A stretch of 64,000 bases of DNA from Hwangdonia seohaensis (GCF_031932625.1 NZ_JAVSCK010000002.1:496001-560000), one strand, 5' to 3'; positions 17,876 through 26,373 are shown, numbered from the stretch's first letter. The notes: generated by a model not told the origin, from the sequence alone. Translations and numbers: made by a program.

Positions 17876-18383
17876 GTTATTTGAAAAAAAGGCATATTTT
17901 AAAATTGTTACTGCACTAATATTGGTACCAAATATCTTTGTGGCTATTTTGGGTATTGAGAGCTTTCCGTATACCTGCGCTCCCATGTTTGGGCATTATA
18001 TTGATGATAACACAGATTTATACCTATTTAAATTTGAAGGTGTAACTGATTCCACACAAGTTGATTTAACGAGGTATTACGGTAAGTCTGAAGATCTTTT
18101 TATCAGGCATTTTTTTAGCAAAGTTTACGGTTCAACTCATGCCATTTCACCTTTTGATAGCAAATTGACCGAAAGCAAATCCGATTTTCAAGATAGGATG
18201 GATGCCTTTTTCAACTATTATTCTGGTTTTATTTTAAGTGAATACAACCTCTCGTTTAACCAAATAAGTTTATCTGTTAAAAGCGTAGACCAAAATAGAA
18301 ACATCATTAAATACTTTAAACCTATTGGCTATTTTGATTATAGCGATAAAAAATACCATGCGTTATATGAAAATAGGAATTAA
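17865..18383 (+). CDS. Uncharacterised membrane-anchored protein next to HTTM gene
   Basis: About 172 residues from the ATG at 17865, which lies inside the end of the cupin gene; a longer frame opening at 17808 is less likely because it would overlap the cupin by 68 bases. One hydrophobic segment near the N-terminus (FKIVTALILVPNIFVAILG) is followed by SFPYTCAPMFGHYI and a soluble domain. Proteins with this SFPxxxxPMF segment are found next to HTTM-type membrane proteins, as here; I do not know their function. The next gene overlaps its end by 17 bases, so the three genes are translationally coupled. Confidence 0.6.
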   Translation: MRNKLFEKKAYFKIVTALILVPNIFVAILGIESFPYTCAPMFGHYIDDNTDLYLFKFEGVTDSTQVDLTRYYGKSEDLFIRHFFSKVYGSTHAISPFDSKLTESKSDFQDRMDAFFNYYSGFILSEYNLSFNQISLSVKSVDQNRNIIKYFKPIGYFDYSDKKYHALYENRN

Positions 18384-19401
18384 GCTAATTGGTTTACTAA
18401 GGTTGGTAATAGCACAACCTTTAAGCATTTTAAGATTTTCGCTTTCAATATTAATGGGGAAATATGTATTGGAACGCCTTAACGCTATTTTTCAGTTAGA
18501 AAATAACATTCAGTATGCTTTATCAAAAACTTGGTTTACCAGCCTTTTGCCCGATGCGTTTTTAGTACTGGATTCAAACCTTTACACAACCGTTAAGTTT
18601 TTAATTATAGTTTCTGCTTTTGGTGCGGCACTGGGCATTTTAGGCAGACTAAATTTATTGGTATTGGCCTTTTTATGTTTTTACGTATTCGGGGTTGGCG
18701 AGGGTATTGGGGTTTTTGATCATCACACTTCTTTACCAAGTCAGGTTATTTTCGCTCTTGCGCTTGTGCCAGGATCCATGAAGCTATCGATTGATTATCT
18801 TTTAATGCATTTTTATAATAAACGTAAAAACAGGGTTTTAGATTTTGCAAGCAATCCAAAGTGGGGTTTGAATTTGGTTTTGGCTTTGGTAGCCATTACT
18901 TACTTTTCTGCCGGAGTTTCGAAGCTTAGATATGGCCATGGCATGTCTTGGATGGACGGCTCGACTTTAGGGTTTTACTTAAAGGAAAGAACCATAAAAT
19001 ATGAAGGAGGCGAATCGCAACTCATTATTGGTGATAGCAAAATTAAAGAGAATGAAAAATGGAAGGATGAATTTGGTTTTATAGCTCATACTTACGGCAA
19101 CTTTCAAACAAAAAAGAAACTGAATGATATTGCTGAATATATAGCAAATAATAAATTTCTGGTTGTTGCCCTCTCAATTGGTTCGGTTTTATTTGAATTA
19201 CTCGCTTTTGTAGTGTTTATTAACTCAAAATACAGAAACATATATCTTATATCTGCCATTGTTTTCCATCTGTCCATAGGCTCTTTAATGGGTATTTCAT
19301 TTAGGCAGTATCGATTGATTTGCTTTTTCTTAATAGATTGGGATTATTATTTAAGATTTACATTTAAAAAACTTAAAATGCAGCATCTTTTAAATGGGTG
19401 A
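18367..19401 (+). CDS. HTTM-domain (vitamin-K-dependent-carboxylase-like) membrane protein
   Basis: About 344 residues with several membrane segments (LYTTVKFLIIVSAFGAALG, LLVLAFLCFYVFGV, LNLVLALVAITYFSAGVSKL, FLVVALSIGSVLFELLAF and others). The segment FDHHTSLPSQ and the later ITYFSAGVSKLRYGHGMSW fit the HTTM superfamily, which includes the membrane part of gamma-carboxylases. The start at ATG 18367 (or 18358) is chosen because the frame upstream lies in the previous gene. It may act with the upstream small protein in lipid or cofactor-dependent modification; the chemistry is unknown. It meets the minus-strand SGNH gene tail to tail with 7 bases between. Confidence 0.65.
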   Translation: MKIGIKLIGLLRLVIAQPLSILRFSLSILMGKYVLERLNAIFQLENNIQYALSKTWFTSLLPDAFLVLDSNLYTTVKFLIIVSAFGAALGILGRLNLLVLAFLCFYVFGVGEGIGVFDHHTSLPSQVIFALALVPGSMKLSIDYLLMHFYNKRKNRVLDFASNPKWGLNLVLALVAITYFSAGVSKLRYGHGMSWMDGSTLGFYLKERTIKYEGGESQLIIGDSKIKENEKWKDEFGFIAHTYGNFQTKKKLNDIAEYIANNKFLVVALSIGSVLFELLAFVVFINSKYRNIYLISAIVFHLSIGSLMGISFRQYRLICFFLIDWDYYLRFTFKKLKMQHLLNG

Positions 19402-19408
19402 AGAAATG

Positions 19409-20371
19409 TTATTTGCCTGCATTGTTTTTAACGTAATCGGCTATTACCGAAGCCACAATTTCCCTGCCGTGGTTATTCCAATGGCGGTCGTAAATTAAAT
19501 CGGTTGGTCTGCTAGACTTTTCAAAAACCGCTCCAAAATCAAGGTATTTGTATCCCATCTTTTCACAATGTTCTACAAAAAGGGGGCTGGTTTTTCTTTT
19601 GTCAAATAAAAAGACATTTTTTTCTTTATTAAAACCATAGGTTTTGACTAGCGTTTTAAAATTATCTAAATATTCAGCGTCGAATTTATCGCTGATACTA
19701 TCACTACTAGATATAAAAGTATCAAAAGTTTCTTCATTAAAATTTGACCCGTACCAAAACCTTCTAAAAGCATCAAAAAGACCTATGGCATTAGCGTACT
19801 TAAGCAACCTAATTTGTCTTTTAATCTTAAATTTAAAAGAATGTTTTAAATTCACTAAACGATGGTCTGGCTTAATTTCAGTTCTTTTTAAATCATTTTC
19901 AAATTTCATATAAATAAAAACATAATCTATAAGATCAAATTGATCTTTGTAAGATTTTATTATATGAAACTGGTCCGCCATATCATATCCGCCGCGACCA
20001 TATTCGAACACCTTTGTCCCATCATTTAAATAGTTTTCAACTTTTTTTCCTGTGGAATCATAAAAATGCTGATTGAAACCTTCAATAAAAGAGTCGCCTA
20101 TTAGTGCAATCTCAACTTCATTTGCTGTTGGGATAAACTCCCTATACGAATTATAACCAAAATTATTAATTCTGAATTCTGCAAAATTCTGTCTTCTATT
20201 TCCAGTAACCGAAAATCCAGTTTGTCCTGGTACTGTTTTTTGAATATCATATTCATCAATATACAAGTGCAAAGGCACATCATTATATAAATGAAAGAGC
20301 CGTACAAGGCCTTCTAAACATAAAAGGATTAGAAATATGTACAAACAAGTATTTAGAACAAACCTTTTCAC
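19409..20371 (-). CDS. Membrane-anchored SGNH/GDSL-like hydrolase (second copy), MBOAT partner
   Basis: A paralogue of the protein at 16082, with N-terminal membrane helix, ALIGDSFIEGF and a C-terminal DRHWNNHGREIV. The GTG at 20371 is proposed as start: VKRFVLNTCLYIFLIL aligns residue for residue with the MKLLIGKMILYFILIL start of the first copy and lies 5 bases after the MBOAT stop. A longer frame from three ATGs near 20419 would add 16 residues inside the MBOAT gene. Being directly downstream of the MBOAT gene on the same strand makes this the more likely working partner for it: MBOAT moves an acyl group across the membrane and the SGNH domain transfers it. Confidence 0.8.
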   Translation of the reverse strand: MKRFVLNTCLYIFLILLCLEGLVRLFHLYNDVPLHLYIDEYDIQKTVPGQTGFSVTGNRRQNFAEFRINNFGYNSYREFIPTANEVEIALIGDSFIEGFNQHFYDSTGKKVENYLNDGTKVFEYGRGGYDMADQFHIIKSYKDQFDLIDYVFIYMKFENDLKRTEIKPDHRLVNLKHSFKFKIKRQIRLLKYANAIGLFDAFRRFWYGSNFNEETFDTFISSSDSISDKFDAEYLDNFKTLVKTYGFNKEKNVFLFDKRKTSPLFVEHCEKMGYKYLDFGAVFEKSSRPTDLIYDRHWNNHGREIVASVIADYVKNNAGK

Positions 20372-20375
20372 GATT

Positions 20376-21827
20376 TTAAAATTGAAAATATATAAACGAC
20401 CTATCAATGCCATCATCATAAAACAACATCATCAATAAAACCACTATCGCATAAGCTATAAACCTAACGACTTTAGATTTGAACTTAAAGGGTACGCGTT
20501 CATCTTTTCTCATCCTATATTCATAAATTACAAATACCGCTATTAGAATGTAATAATCGATCATCCTGTAACCCATGGGATGGTAATACACTTCGTAACT
20601 AAAATCAGAAACTATTCTTTTTATAAAAGCAAAGGCATCGGTGATGGATTCCGATCTAAAAAATATTCTTGAAAAAGTTACAATTCCAAAGGTTAATATA
20701 ACTTGGCCAATTTCTTTAAGCGAAGGAAAAAAGGAGTGCTCTCCCACTACATTGTTTTTATAAATGGTGTTTCGGCCCAATAGAAAAACAGGGATAAATG
20801 CCAAGGCATGAAATGCACCCCAAAAAATAAAGGTCCAATTGGCACCGTGCCAAAAGCCACTGACAAGAAAAATAATAATAATATTTCTAACCGATTTAAG
20901 CTTGCTAACACGCGATCCACCTAAAGGTATATAAACGTAATGCCTAAACCATGTTGAGAGCGATACGTGCCACCGCTGCCAGTATTCCGCGACATTTCTC
21001 GAGAAATTTGGGAATTTAAAATTAGACATTAATTCTATCCCAAAAAGTTTGGCGGTACCAATGGCAATATCAGAATAACCGCTAAAATCGCCGTACACTT
21101 GAAAGCTAAACATTGTAACTCCCAAAATGAGTGTAGAGGCCGGATAATCGGCATAATTGGCGAAAATATCATCAACCATTGGCCCAAGAGAATCTGCAAT
21201 AACCACTTTTTTAAATAATCCCCACAATATCAATTTAAGCCCGCTAACGGATTGGTCGTAACTAAATGTTCTTTTATGGGTAATTTGAGATAACAGGTTC
21301 GAGGCACGCTCAATGGGTCCTGCCACTAACTGTGGAAAAAAACTAACAAAGGCGGCAAAGGACAAAAAATCTCTTGTAGGCGTTAATTTTTTATAATAAA
21401 TATCGAACGAATACGACATGGTTTGGAAGGTATAAAACGATATACCTATTGGTAATATAACACGCAATGTCCACGTACTATGCATGTTATAGCCAAACAT
21501 TGCGAACATGTCCACCCAAGAATCAACGAAGAAATTGAAATATTTAAAAAAGCCTAAAAGTCCAACATTGAAAATAACCGTTACCCAAAGCCATGCTTTT
21601 CGTGCGGATTTTTTTTCATTGGCATGAATTTTTAACCCAACAAAATAATCTACTAATGTGCTGAGCAATATTAATGAGAGGAATCTCCAATCCCACCAGC
21701 CATAAAATAAATAACTGGCGAAAAGCAATAACCAATTTTGTGATTTTAAACTTTTTTTAAAAACTATCCAATAGAGGAAAAAAACTATTGGTAAAAAAAC
21801 AAAGAACTCTAAAGAATTAAATACCAT
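20376..21827 (-). CDS. MBOAT family O-acyltransferase (AlgI/PatA-like)
   Basis: A 483-residue polytopic protein of the alginate-O-acetyltransferase AlgI type. Typical segments: SLEFFVFLPIVFFLYWI at the start, LPIGISFYTFQTMSYSFDIY, FFPQLVAGPIERA, EYWQRWHVSLSTWFRHYVYIPLGGS with the conserved Trp-His, and VSGFWHGANWTFIFWGAFHA containing the invariant His. It takes acyl groups from a cytoplasmic donor and passes them across the inner membrane to the SGNH partner for transfer to an exported glycan. Only 4 bases separate its stop from the proposed GTG of the SGNH gene. Confidence 0.93.
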   Translation of the reverse strand: MVFNSLEFFVFLPIVFFLYWIVFKKSLKSQNWLLLFASYLFYGWWDWRFLSLILLSTLVDYFVGLKIHANEKKSARKAWLWVTVIFNVGLLGFFKYFNFFVDSWVDMFAMFGYNMHSTWTLRVILPIGISFYTFQTMSYSFDIYYKKLTPTRDFLSFAAFVSFFPQLVAGPIERASNLLSQITHKRTFSYDQSVSGLKLILWGLFKKVVIADSLGPMVDDIFANYADYPASTLILGVTMFSFQVYGDFSGYSDIAIGTAKLFGIELMSNFKFPNFSRNVAEYWQRWHVSLSTWFRHYVYIPLGGSRVSKLKSVRNIIIIFLVSGFWHGANWTFIFWGAFHALAFIPVFLLGRNTIYKNNVVGEHSFFPSLKEIGQVILTFGIVTFSRIFFRSESITDAFAFIKRIVSDFSYEVYYHPMGYRMIDYYILIAVFVIYEYRMRKDERVPFKFKSKVVRFIAYAIVVLLMMLFYDDGIDRSFIYFQF

Positions 21828-21990
21828 ATGGGTTAGTCAAATTGGTTGGTAAAATTCGAAAATCAAAGATTATTATAAAAATGACGAAACTTACATATTA
21901 AATCAAAAAATTTCTTTGAAATGCTTAAATAGCTATACAAGTAGCATTGTTAGGTTGTTCTAAGCGTTGAAAAGTAGAAATTATGTATAA

Positions 21991-22018
21991 AAAAAGCCCT
22001 TTTTGAAGGGCTTTTTTT
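21991..22018. terminator. Bidirectional-looking intrinsic terminator
   Basis: AAAAAGCCCT, a six-base loop and AGGGCTTTTT make a perfect stem flanked by A and T runs. It lies just downstream of the Lrp-type gene read on the minus strand, 26 bases after its stop. Confidence 0.85.
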
Positions 22019-22044
22019 ATTTCTGATCTTTAATTTAAAGCAAA

Positions 22045-22524
22045 TTACAACTCATTAAAAATAGAGTGCATCAAACGCTTTTTGTCGTTTAGGCTTTCTT
22101 CAAGCGATATCATGGTTTCTGTTCTGTAAACACCTTCAATATCGTCAAGCATAAAAATAACTTCTTTGGCGTGCTCTGTACTTCTGGCTCTAATTTTACA
22201 GAATATATTGAATTTTCCTGTAGTTATATGTGCCACCGTTACAAAAGGAATATTGTTAATGCGTTCTAACACAAATTTAGTTTGAGAGGTGTTATTTAAA
22301 AATACGCCAACATAGGCAATAAAAGAATAGCCTAATTTTTTATAATCCAATGTTAAGGATGACCCTCTAATAATTCCGGATTCTTCCATTTTTTTTACAC
22401 GCACATGAACTGTACCTGCAGAGATTAATAATTTTTTTGCAATGTCTGTAAACGGAATTCTTGTATTATCGATTAACATATCAAGAATTTGATGATCGAT
22501 TTCGTCTAATTTAATTTTCCCCAT
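22045..22524 (-). CDS. Lrp/AsnC family transcriptional regulator
   Basis: A 159-residue regulator. The N-terminal winged helix-turn-helix covers about residues 5-55 (LDEIDHQILDMLIDNTRIPF, then DIAKKLLISAGTVHVRVKKM), and the C-terminal RAM domain contains TGKFNIFCKIRARSTEHAKE, which senses amino acids in the family. It lies 70 bases downstream of the M14 peptidase gene on the same strand but has its own -7 box, so it can be made alone. A link to amino-acid availability released by the peptidase is conceivable but not shown. Confidence 0.92.
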   Translation of the reverse strand: MGKIKLDEIDHQILDMLIDNTRIPFTDIAKKLLISAGTVHVRVKKMEESGIIRGSSLTLDYKKLGYSFIAYVGVFLNNTSQTKFVLERINNIPFVTVAHITTGKFNIFCKIRARSTEHAKEVIFMLDDIEGVYRTETMISLEESLNDKKRLMHSIFNEL

Positions 22525-22548
22525 AATTAATTATTCTTAAATAAAAAG

Positions 22549-22556
22549 CAAAATTA
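22549..22556 (-). promoter_or_regulatory. -7 element for the Lrp-type gene
   Basis: TAATTTTG on the minus strand matches the TAnnTTTG consensus and lies 24 bases upstream of the ATG at 22524. A matching -33 box is not obvious. Confidence 0.4.
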
Positions 22557-22594
22557 CTACATTTTCATCAAAAAATACATATTATTTCTGTCTT

Positions 22595-23743
22595 TTATTG
22601 CCATAATAATGCGATTTTATTGTTATTTATTATTACGAAATCGTTTTCGTTATTAACTTTTACGCAATCACCACGCTCATCCAATACAACCAAATTATTG
22701 GCATCAAACTCTTTATGCCCATAAAAGCCCGTCAATTTTTCAATTTTTACGATTTTTGGGATAAACTCAATGTTGCCATGTATTAATTTTTCTTGATGCA
22801 TAATGCCAATATCCACTACTCTATCGTCATCTGTTTTGGCATTTCGTATAATCACATCAAAAAAACATTTTTCGTTTTCAGGAATATCAAAATAAGCCTC
22901 ATATAAATCTCCGTCAACCTTATTATTGGCTATATAGTCCAGCGATTGCATCATAGCCATATAAATATACTCTCGCGTTATTTCTCGGGCGTAATCCTCC
23001 TGAAAATGTCCCGCTTCAAACAAAATAGTGGGTACATTTTCACTCTGAAACGTATCGCCTACACAATTCAAATTAAATGCATCGTCGTAAACACCAACTT
23101 GATTCGGTATTACTTTCTGAAGCACTTTATTCATAACACCTATAATTTCCATGGCAACCTTCCGATTTGCCGTAATTTTACAATCTTTATCCTGTGCTGG
23201 CGACAGAAAAGAAACCGTAGCCGATTTATTCGTTTTTCCAGCACTAAAAATAGTACGTTGCCCATGCAGGTTATAGCAAAAATGAGGCTTAAAATCGTTA
23301 AAAACAGCCCTTAACAGCTTACTTTCCGGTTGCGATAAGTCTTGGGCGTCTCTATTCAAATCTACCGCATTTGCATTCACCCTAGTGTACGCTTTGGCGC
23401 CATCTGGATTTAAAATGGGAATGATGTATAAAGTACAGGCTTTTAAAATATAGTTAAGTTCCGTTTTTTTATCTAAAAGTGTATTTAAAACGTCGAATAA
23501 CGCCTTGGTTGTGGTCGATTCGTTTCCGTGCATTTGCGACCACATCAATATTTTTTTTTCGCCATTACCAATTTTTAAGGAATAAATGGGTTGCCTTAAA
23601 ACCGATTTTCCAATAATATTTACATCTATTATTTTTTCTAAGTCATTTAATAAAGGTTCAATATTAAGATTGGTAATATACCGATGGATGAGACTATTTT
23701 CTTTGTGCTTTAAAAACAGTGATTTTAAATGTGCTACGTTCAT
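22595..23743 (-). CDS. M14-family zinc carboxypeptidase-like protein
   Basis: A 382-residue metallopeptidase. Zinc ligands H72 and E75 are in QMHGNESTTTKALFD and H160 in YNLHGQRTIF; the family segments PILNPDGA and DLNRDAQ are present, and the catalytic-type Glu is in LFEAGHFQED. No signal peptide is seen, so it appears cytoplasmic, as for M14 proteins that act on peptides or on acylated amino acids (aspartoacylase side of the clan). The substrate is not deducible. The TACATTTG box at 23768-23761 (minus) lies about 18 bases before the ATG. Confidence 0.88.
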   Translation of the reverse strand: MNVAHLKSLFLKHKENSLIHRYITNLNIEPLLNDLEKIIDVNIIGKSVLRQPIYSLKIGNGEKKILMWSQMHGNESTTTKALFDVLNTLLDKKTELNYILKACTLYIIPILNPDGAKAYTRVNANAVDLNRDAQDLSQPESKLLRAVFNDFKPHFCYNLHGQRTIFSAGKTNKSATVSFLSPAQDKDCKITANRKVAMEIIGVMNKVLQKVIPNQVGVYDDAFNLNCVGDTFQSENVPTILFEAGHFQEDYAREITREYIYMAMMQSLDYIANNKVDGDLYEAYFDIPENEKCFFDVIIRNAKTDDDRVVDIGIMHQEKLIHGNIEFIPKIVKIEKLTGFYGHKEFDANNLVVLDERGDCVKVNNENDFVIINNNKIALLWQ

Positions 23744-23758
23744 TGAAATTTTTTAATA

Positions 23759-23794
23759 TACAAATGTAAACATTTACTAATTTACATTTGTAAA
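23759..23794. promoter_or_regulatory. Pair of TACAAATGTA / TTTACATTTGTAAA dyads upstream of the M14 gene
   Basis: Two dyads related to the one at 23995 lie here: TACAAATGTAAA at 23759-23770 and TTTACATTTGTAAA at 23781-23794. Read toward the peptidase gene, the first contains TACATTTG, matching a -7 box. A regulator bound here would cover that promoter. Confidence 0.5.
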
Positions 23795-23994
23795 CAAACA
23801 TTATTATCGTTTTTGTATACATAAGTTAACAAAAATAACACACGCAATGGTTAGAAATCCATTAATTTTGCGAAATCATTAAACTTATTGCTTTAAATAT
23901 TTATTTTCAGTTAATTACATGTTACTATATAAACTATTAGTTCAGTATATTGTGGGTTATTTAAGGATGTAAACACTACTTTTAAAATTAATTC

Positions 23995-24008
23995 GTTACA
24001 TTTGTAAC
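23995..24008. promoter_or_regulatory. Dyad GTTACA-TT-TGTAAC before the XRE regulator gene (likely operator/-7 box)
   Basis: A 14-base inverted repeat with arms GTTACA and TGTAAC, 27 bases upstream of the ATG at 24036. It contains TACATTTG, a match to the TAnnTTTG -7 box, so binding would block transcription of the regulator gene. The same core recurs at 23759-23794, in front of the divergent peptidase gene. Autoregulation by the XRE protein is the simplest reading. Confidence 0.55.
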
Positions 24009-24035
24009 ACAACTTGTTTAAAACCCGTGTTTACA

Positions 24036-24407
24036 ATGATAAACAATGAAGCTTTCGTGAAACGACTCCAAAAAGTAATAGATTATTACGGTGAATCTGC
24101 TTCCTCTTTCGCAGAAAAAATCGGTGTACAGCGATCTAGTATTTCGCACATTTTATCGGGCAGGAACAAACCGAGTTTAGACTTTGTTTTAAAAGTACTT
24201 TCCTCCTTTCCGGAGGTTGAGTTGTATTGGCTATTAAATGGCAAAGGCGAATTTCCTTCAAATAAAAATATAGCCAATACAACTACTAAACCCCAGGAAT
24301 TAAAAATTGAAGACACTTTGAAGCCTGAAAGCGAAAACGGAAAAAAAATTGAGCGTATTGTTATTTTTTACTCTGACGGCAGTTTTGAAAACTTTCAAAA
24401 CGACTAG
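24036..24407 (+). CDS. XRE-family helix-turn-helix regulator
   Basis: A 123-residue protein with an HTH_3-type DNA-binding domain in its first 70 residues (ESASSFAEKIGVQRSSISHI, LSGRNKPSLDFVLKVLSSFP, then LYWLLNGKGEF). This WLLNGKGE ending is common in Bacteroidota regulators of this type. The rest is a charged linker and a short C-terminal strand segment (IERIVIFYSDGSFENF) that could dimerise or sense a ligand. ATG 24036 is taken as start rather than the GTG at 24027. Related dyads on both sides of the divergent region are candidate binding sites. Confidence 0.88.
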   Translation: MINNEAFVKRLQKVIDYYGESASSFAEKIGVQRSSISHILSGRNKPSLDFVLKVLSSFPEVELYWLLNGKGEFPSNKNIANTTTKPQELKIEDTLKPESENGKKIERIVIFYSDGSFENFQND

Positions 24408-24448
24408 CAATTTTACCTTAAAAGGTCGCAAATAAATTCTTTGTTTAG

Positions 24449-24456
24449 TAGCTTTG
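24449..24456 (+). promoter_or_regulatory. -7 element of the small lipoprotein gene
   Basis: TAGCTTTG matches TAnnTTTG, 16 bases before the ATG at 24473. The short distance implies a very short leader. Confidence 0.45.
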
Positions 24457-24472
24457 CCCAAAAATATATGTT

Positions 24473-24841
24473 ATGCGTTTATTCTGTTTTATATTGTTGT
24501 TTAGCCTATTGAGCTGCTACGAAACTTCCAGGGATTGCAAAGCCTATAAAACAGGTGAGTTTTATAGCGAGGTTTCCATAAATGATGTGCTGTATAAATC
24601 TACTTTTAAAAGAAGTGGAAATTTACAAATTGAAACGTACAATAAAAAAATAGATTCTTCTAAATTGCGATGGATAAACGATTGCGAGGTTATTTTTAAA
24701 ACCATTAATCCCAAAAACAGAGCCGAAAGAAAGGATGTGCACTTAAAAATTTTAACCACAACCGATTCATCGTACACCTTTGAATATTCGTATGTAGGCG
24801 AAACAAAGAAACAAAAAGGCGTAGCTTACAAAATCAAGTAA
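24473..24841 (+). CDS. Small lipoprotein of unknown function
   Basis: A 122-residue protein starting with a lipoprotein signal (FCFILLFSLLSC, lipidated Cys at 15), followed by SRDCKAYKTGEFYSEV and a beta-rich domain that repeats the pattern of alternating charged strands (LYKSTFKRSGNLQIETYNKK, YTFEYSYVGETKKQKG). The family is not recognised by name. Placement in the periplasmic leaflet or outer membrane is expected. Confidence 0.7.
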   Translation: MRLFCFILLFSLLSCYETSRDCKAYKTGEFYSEVSINDVLYKSTFKRSGNLQIETYNKKIDSSKLRWINDCEVIFKTINPKNRAERKDVHLKILTTTDSSYTFEYSYVGETKKQKGVAYKIK

Positions 24842-24876
24842 ATTATCTGATTGCCCTTAATGTTACATAATTGGTT

Positions 24877-24964
24877 CGTCACCCTGAACTTGTTTCAGGG
24901 TCGTATTCAACAAATGATTGTATGTCAAATAATTATGAGATGCAGAAACGAGTTCAGCATGACG
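24877..24964. repeat. REP-like imperfect inverted repeat
   Basis: The arms CGTCACCCTGAACTTGTTTC (24877) and, at the other end, the complement of GAAACGAGTTCAGCATGACG (24945-24964) are imperfect inverted copies about 88 bases apart. Each arm contains the TGAACTTGTTTCAG-type core common to intergenic repeats of flavobacteria. Two overlapping 62- and 66-codon frames here are accidental. Confidence 0.6.
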
Positions 24965-24998
24965 ATATGCTCATTACTGATTACGGGTATACAATACA

Positions 24999-25502
24999 TT
25001 ATTTATCAAAAGGATATAAAAACGATTCTACCAGATTGAATTTTAGTTGCTTGTCTTCTGTTATTTCGTAGGTTAAAAATATTTCGCCCCAAAATTCGCC
25101 ATCCGAAAAATCGGCAATAATCCATTTATGATTTAACATCTTTACCGTATTAATCATCATTCTTCTGCCTTCACTTGCAGCATAAGGTACAATGGGATGT
25201 TGTCCACTGGTTTCGTTTAATTTGTAAAGTTCATCTTTAATAAAGGGAATCAATTCATCTACATTATAGCCATCGTTTTCAAAATAGCTGATGGCATCTT
25301 CATTTCTGTATAAATTAAAATGCGAGAGATTTAATATATCATCCTGCAAAACCGCTATGGAATCTTTATATTTTATTGATTTTGATTTATACTTTTCCAG
25401 TTTATTGTTCATGTCTTCAAAAATTCGTTTGGAGTTAACATACTGAAACAGCACCAACAATACCGAAAACACAAATAAATAAATAAAAATTTTTTGCTTC
25501 AT
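24999..25502 (-). CDS. Membrane-anchored protein of unknown function
   Basis: A 167-residue protein with an N-terminal membrane anchor (about 4-23), a charged probable coiled coil (about 28-58) and a soluble domain ending FLTYEITEDKQLKFNLVESF. No known motif is seen; the GQHPIVPYAASEGRRMMINT segment is the most distinctive. It lies 13 bases downstream of the MBL-hydrolase gene and is likely co-transcribed with it. Confidence 0.65.
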   Translation of the reverse strand: MKQKIFIYLFVFSVLLVLFQYVNSKRIFEDMNNKLEKYKSKSIKYKDSIAVLQDDILNLSHFNLYRNEDAISYFENDGYNVDELIPFIKDELYKLNETSGQHPIVPYAASEGRRMMINTVKMLNHKWIIADFSDGEFWGEIFLTYEITEDKQLKFNLVESFLYPFDK

Positions 25503-25515
25503 TTTATTACTTTTT

Positions 25516-26277
25516 TTAAAGGGTTATTTGTAAGCCGTCATAGGCCAGAAAAACATTTTTTGGCAGTGTTTGTTGTACCTCGTCATGAAAGCCCAATAAA
25601 TGGCTTATATGTGTAAAATAGGCTCTTTCGGGCTTTATTTTTTCAACAAATCGCAAAGCTTCTTCTAAATTAAAATGAGAAATATGCGGCTCTATTCTCA
25701 GTGCATTTACTACCAAAACCTTAAGGTTCTTCAGTTTTTCCATTTCTTTCTCTTCTATTGTTTTCACATCGGTTAAATATGCAAAATCCTTGAACCTGTA
25801 GCCAAAAACCTGGACAAAGTAATGGTTAACGTTGATGGGCACAACTTCAATTCCAGATAAGTGAAACGGTTTGTTTTCAATTCTATTAACTATTACCGTT
25901 GGCGCACCGGGATATTTGTTTTCGGTTTTAAAGATATAATCAAAACGATTTTTTATGGATGCAATAACGCGTTGGTGGGCATAAATATTCATATCGCCAT
26001 TCATATAACAGAGCGGCCTGATATCGTCCAGTCCTGCAACATGGTCCGAATGCTCATGCGTAAATAAAATGCCATTGATTTTTTCGCATTTACTGCGCAG
26101 CATTTGCTGTCTGAAGTCCGGGCCACAATCTATCACGTAAGCATAATCATCCCATTCTATTAAAGCAGACACCCTTAACCGTTTATCTTTAGGGTTATCA
26201 CTTAAGCATACAGGGTGTTTGCTTCCAATAACTGGAATGCCTTGAGATGTACCCGTGCCAAGAAATGTAATTTTCAA
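25516..26277 (-). CDS. MBL-fold metallohydrolase (PhnP-like)
   Basis: A 253-residue metallo-beta-lactamase-fold enzyme. The metal motif is FTHEHSDHVAGLDD (H74, H76, D78, H79), with MKITFLGTGTSQGIPV at the start, as in PhnP and related phosphodiesterases, and a late His in YFTHISHLLGFHD. Cyclic-nucleotide or phosphodiester hydrolysis is the usual chemistry of this branch. The N-terminal Cys residues seen in some PhnP-like proteins are partly present (PVCLSDNP). Confidence 0.88.
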   Translation of the reverse strand: MKITFLGTGTSQGIPVIGSKHPVCLSDNPKDKRLRVSALIEWDDYAYVIDCGPDFRQQMLRSKCEKINGILFTHEHSDHVAGLDDIRPLCYMNGDMNIYAHQRVIASIKNRFDYIFKTENKYPGAPTVIVNRIENKPFHLSGIEVVPINVNHYFVQVFGYRFKDFAYLTDVKTIEEKEMEKLKNLKVLVVNALRIEPHISHFNLEEALRFVEKIKPERAYFTHISHLLGFHDEVQQTLPKNVFLAYDGLQITL

Positions 26278-26310
26278 GAAAGTAATATTTAATCACAAAA
26301 ATAAACTTAT

Positions 26311-26343
26311 TTTTTTGTAAGCTATAGTTATTTGATACCTTTG
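26311..26343 (+). promoter_or_regulatory. Promoter for the 26374 gene
   Basis: TTTTTTG (26311-26317) and TACCTTTG (26336-26343) are 18 bases apart, a good match to TTTG/TAnnTTTG promoters; the ATG follows 30 bases downstream. Confidence 0.65.
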
Positions 26344-26373
26344 TAAACATTAGCAACAACTCAAAAAAAAACT

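Noticed and set aside
18325..18366. Longer N-terminus of the HTTM protein
   Set aside because: It lies inside the preceding gene; starts at 18358/18367 give a normal short overlap.
24851..25071. Two overlapping 62- and 66-codon plus-strand frames
   Set aside because: They lie in the REP-like repeat and the end of the minus-strand gene, in two frames with no protein features.
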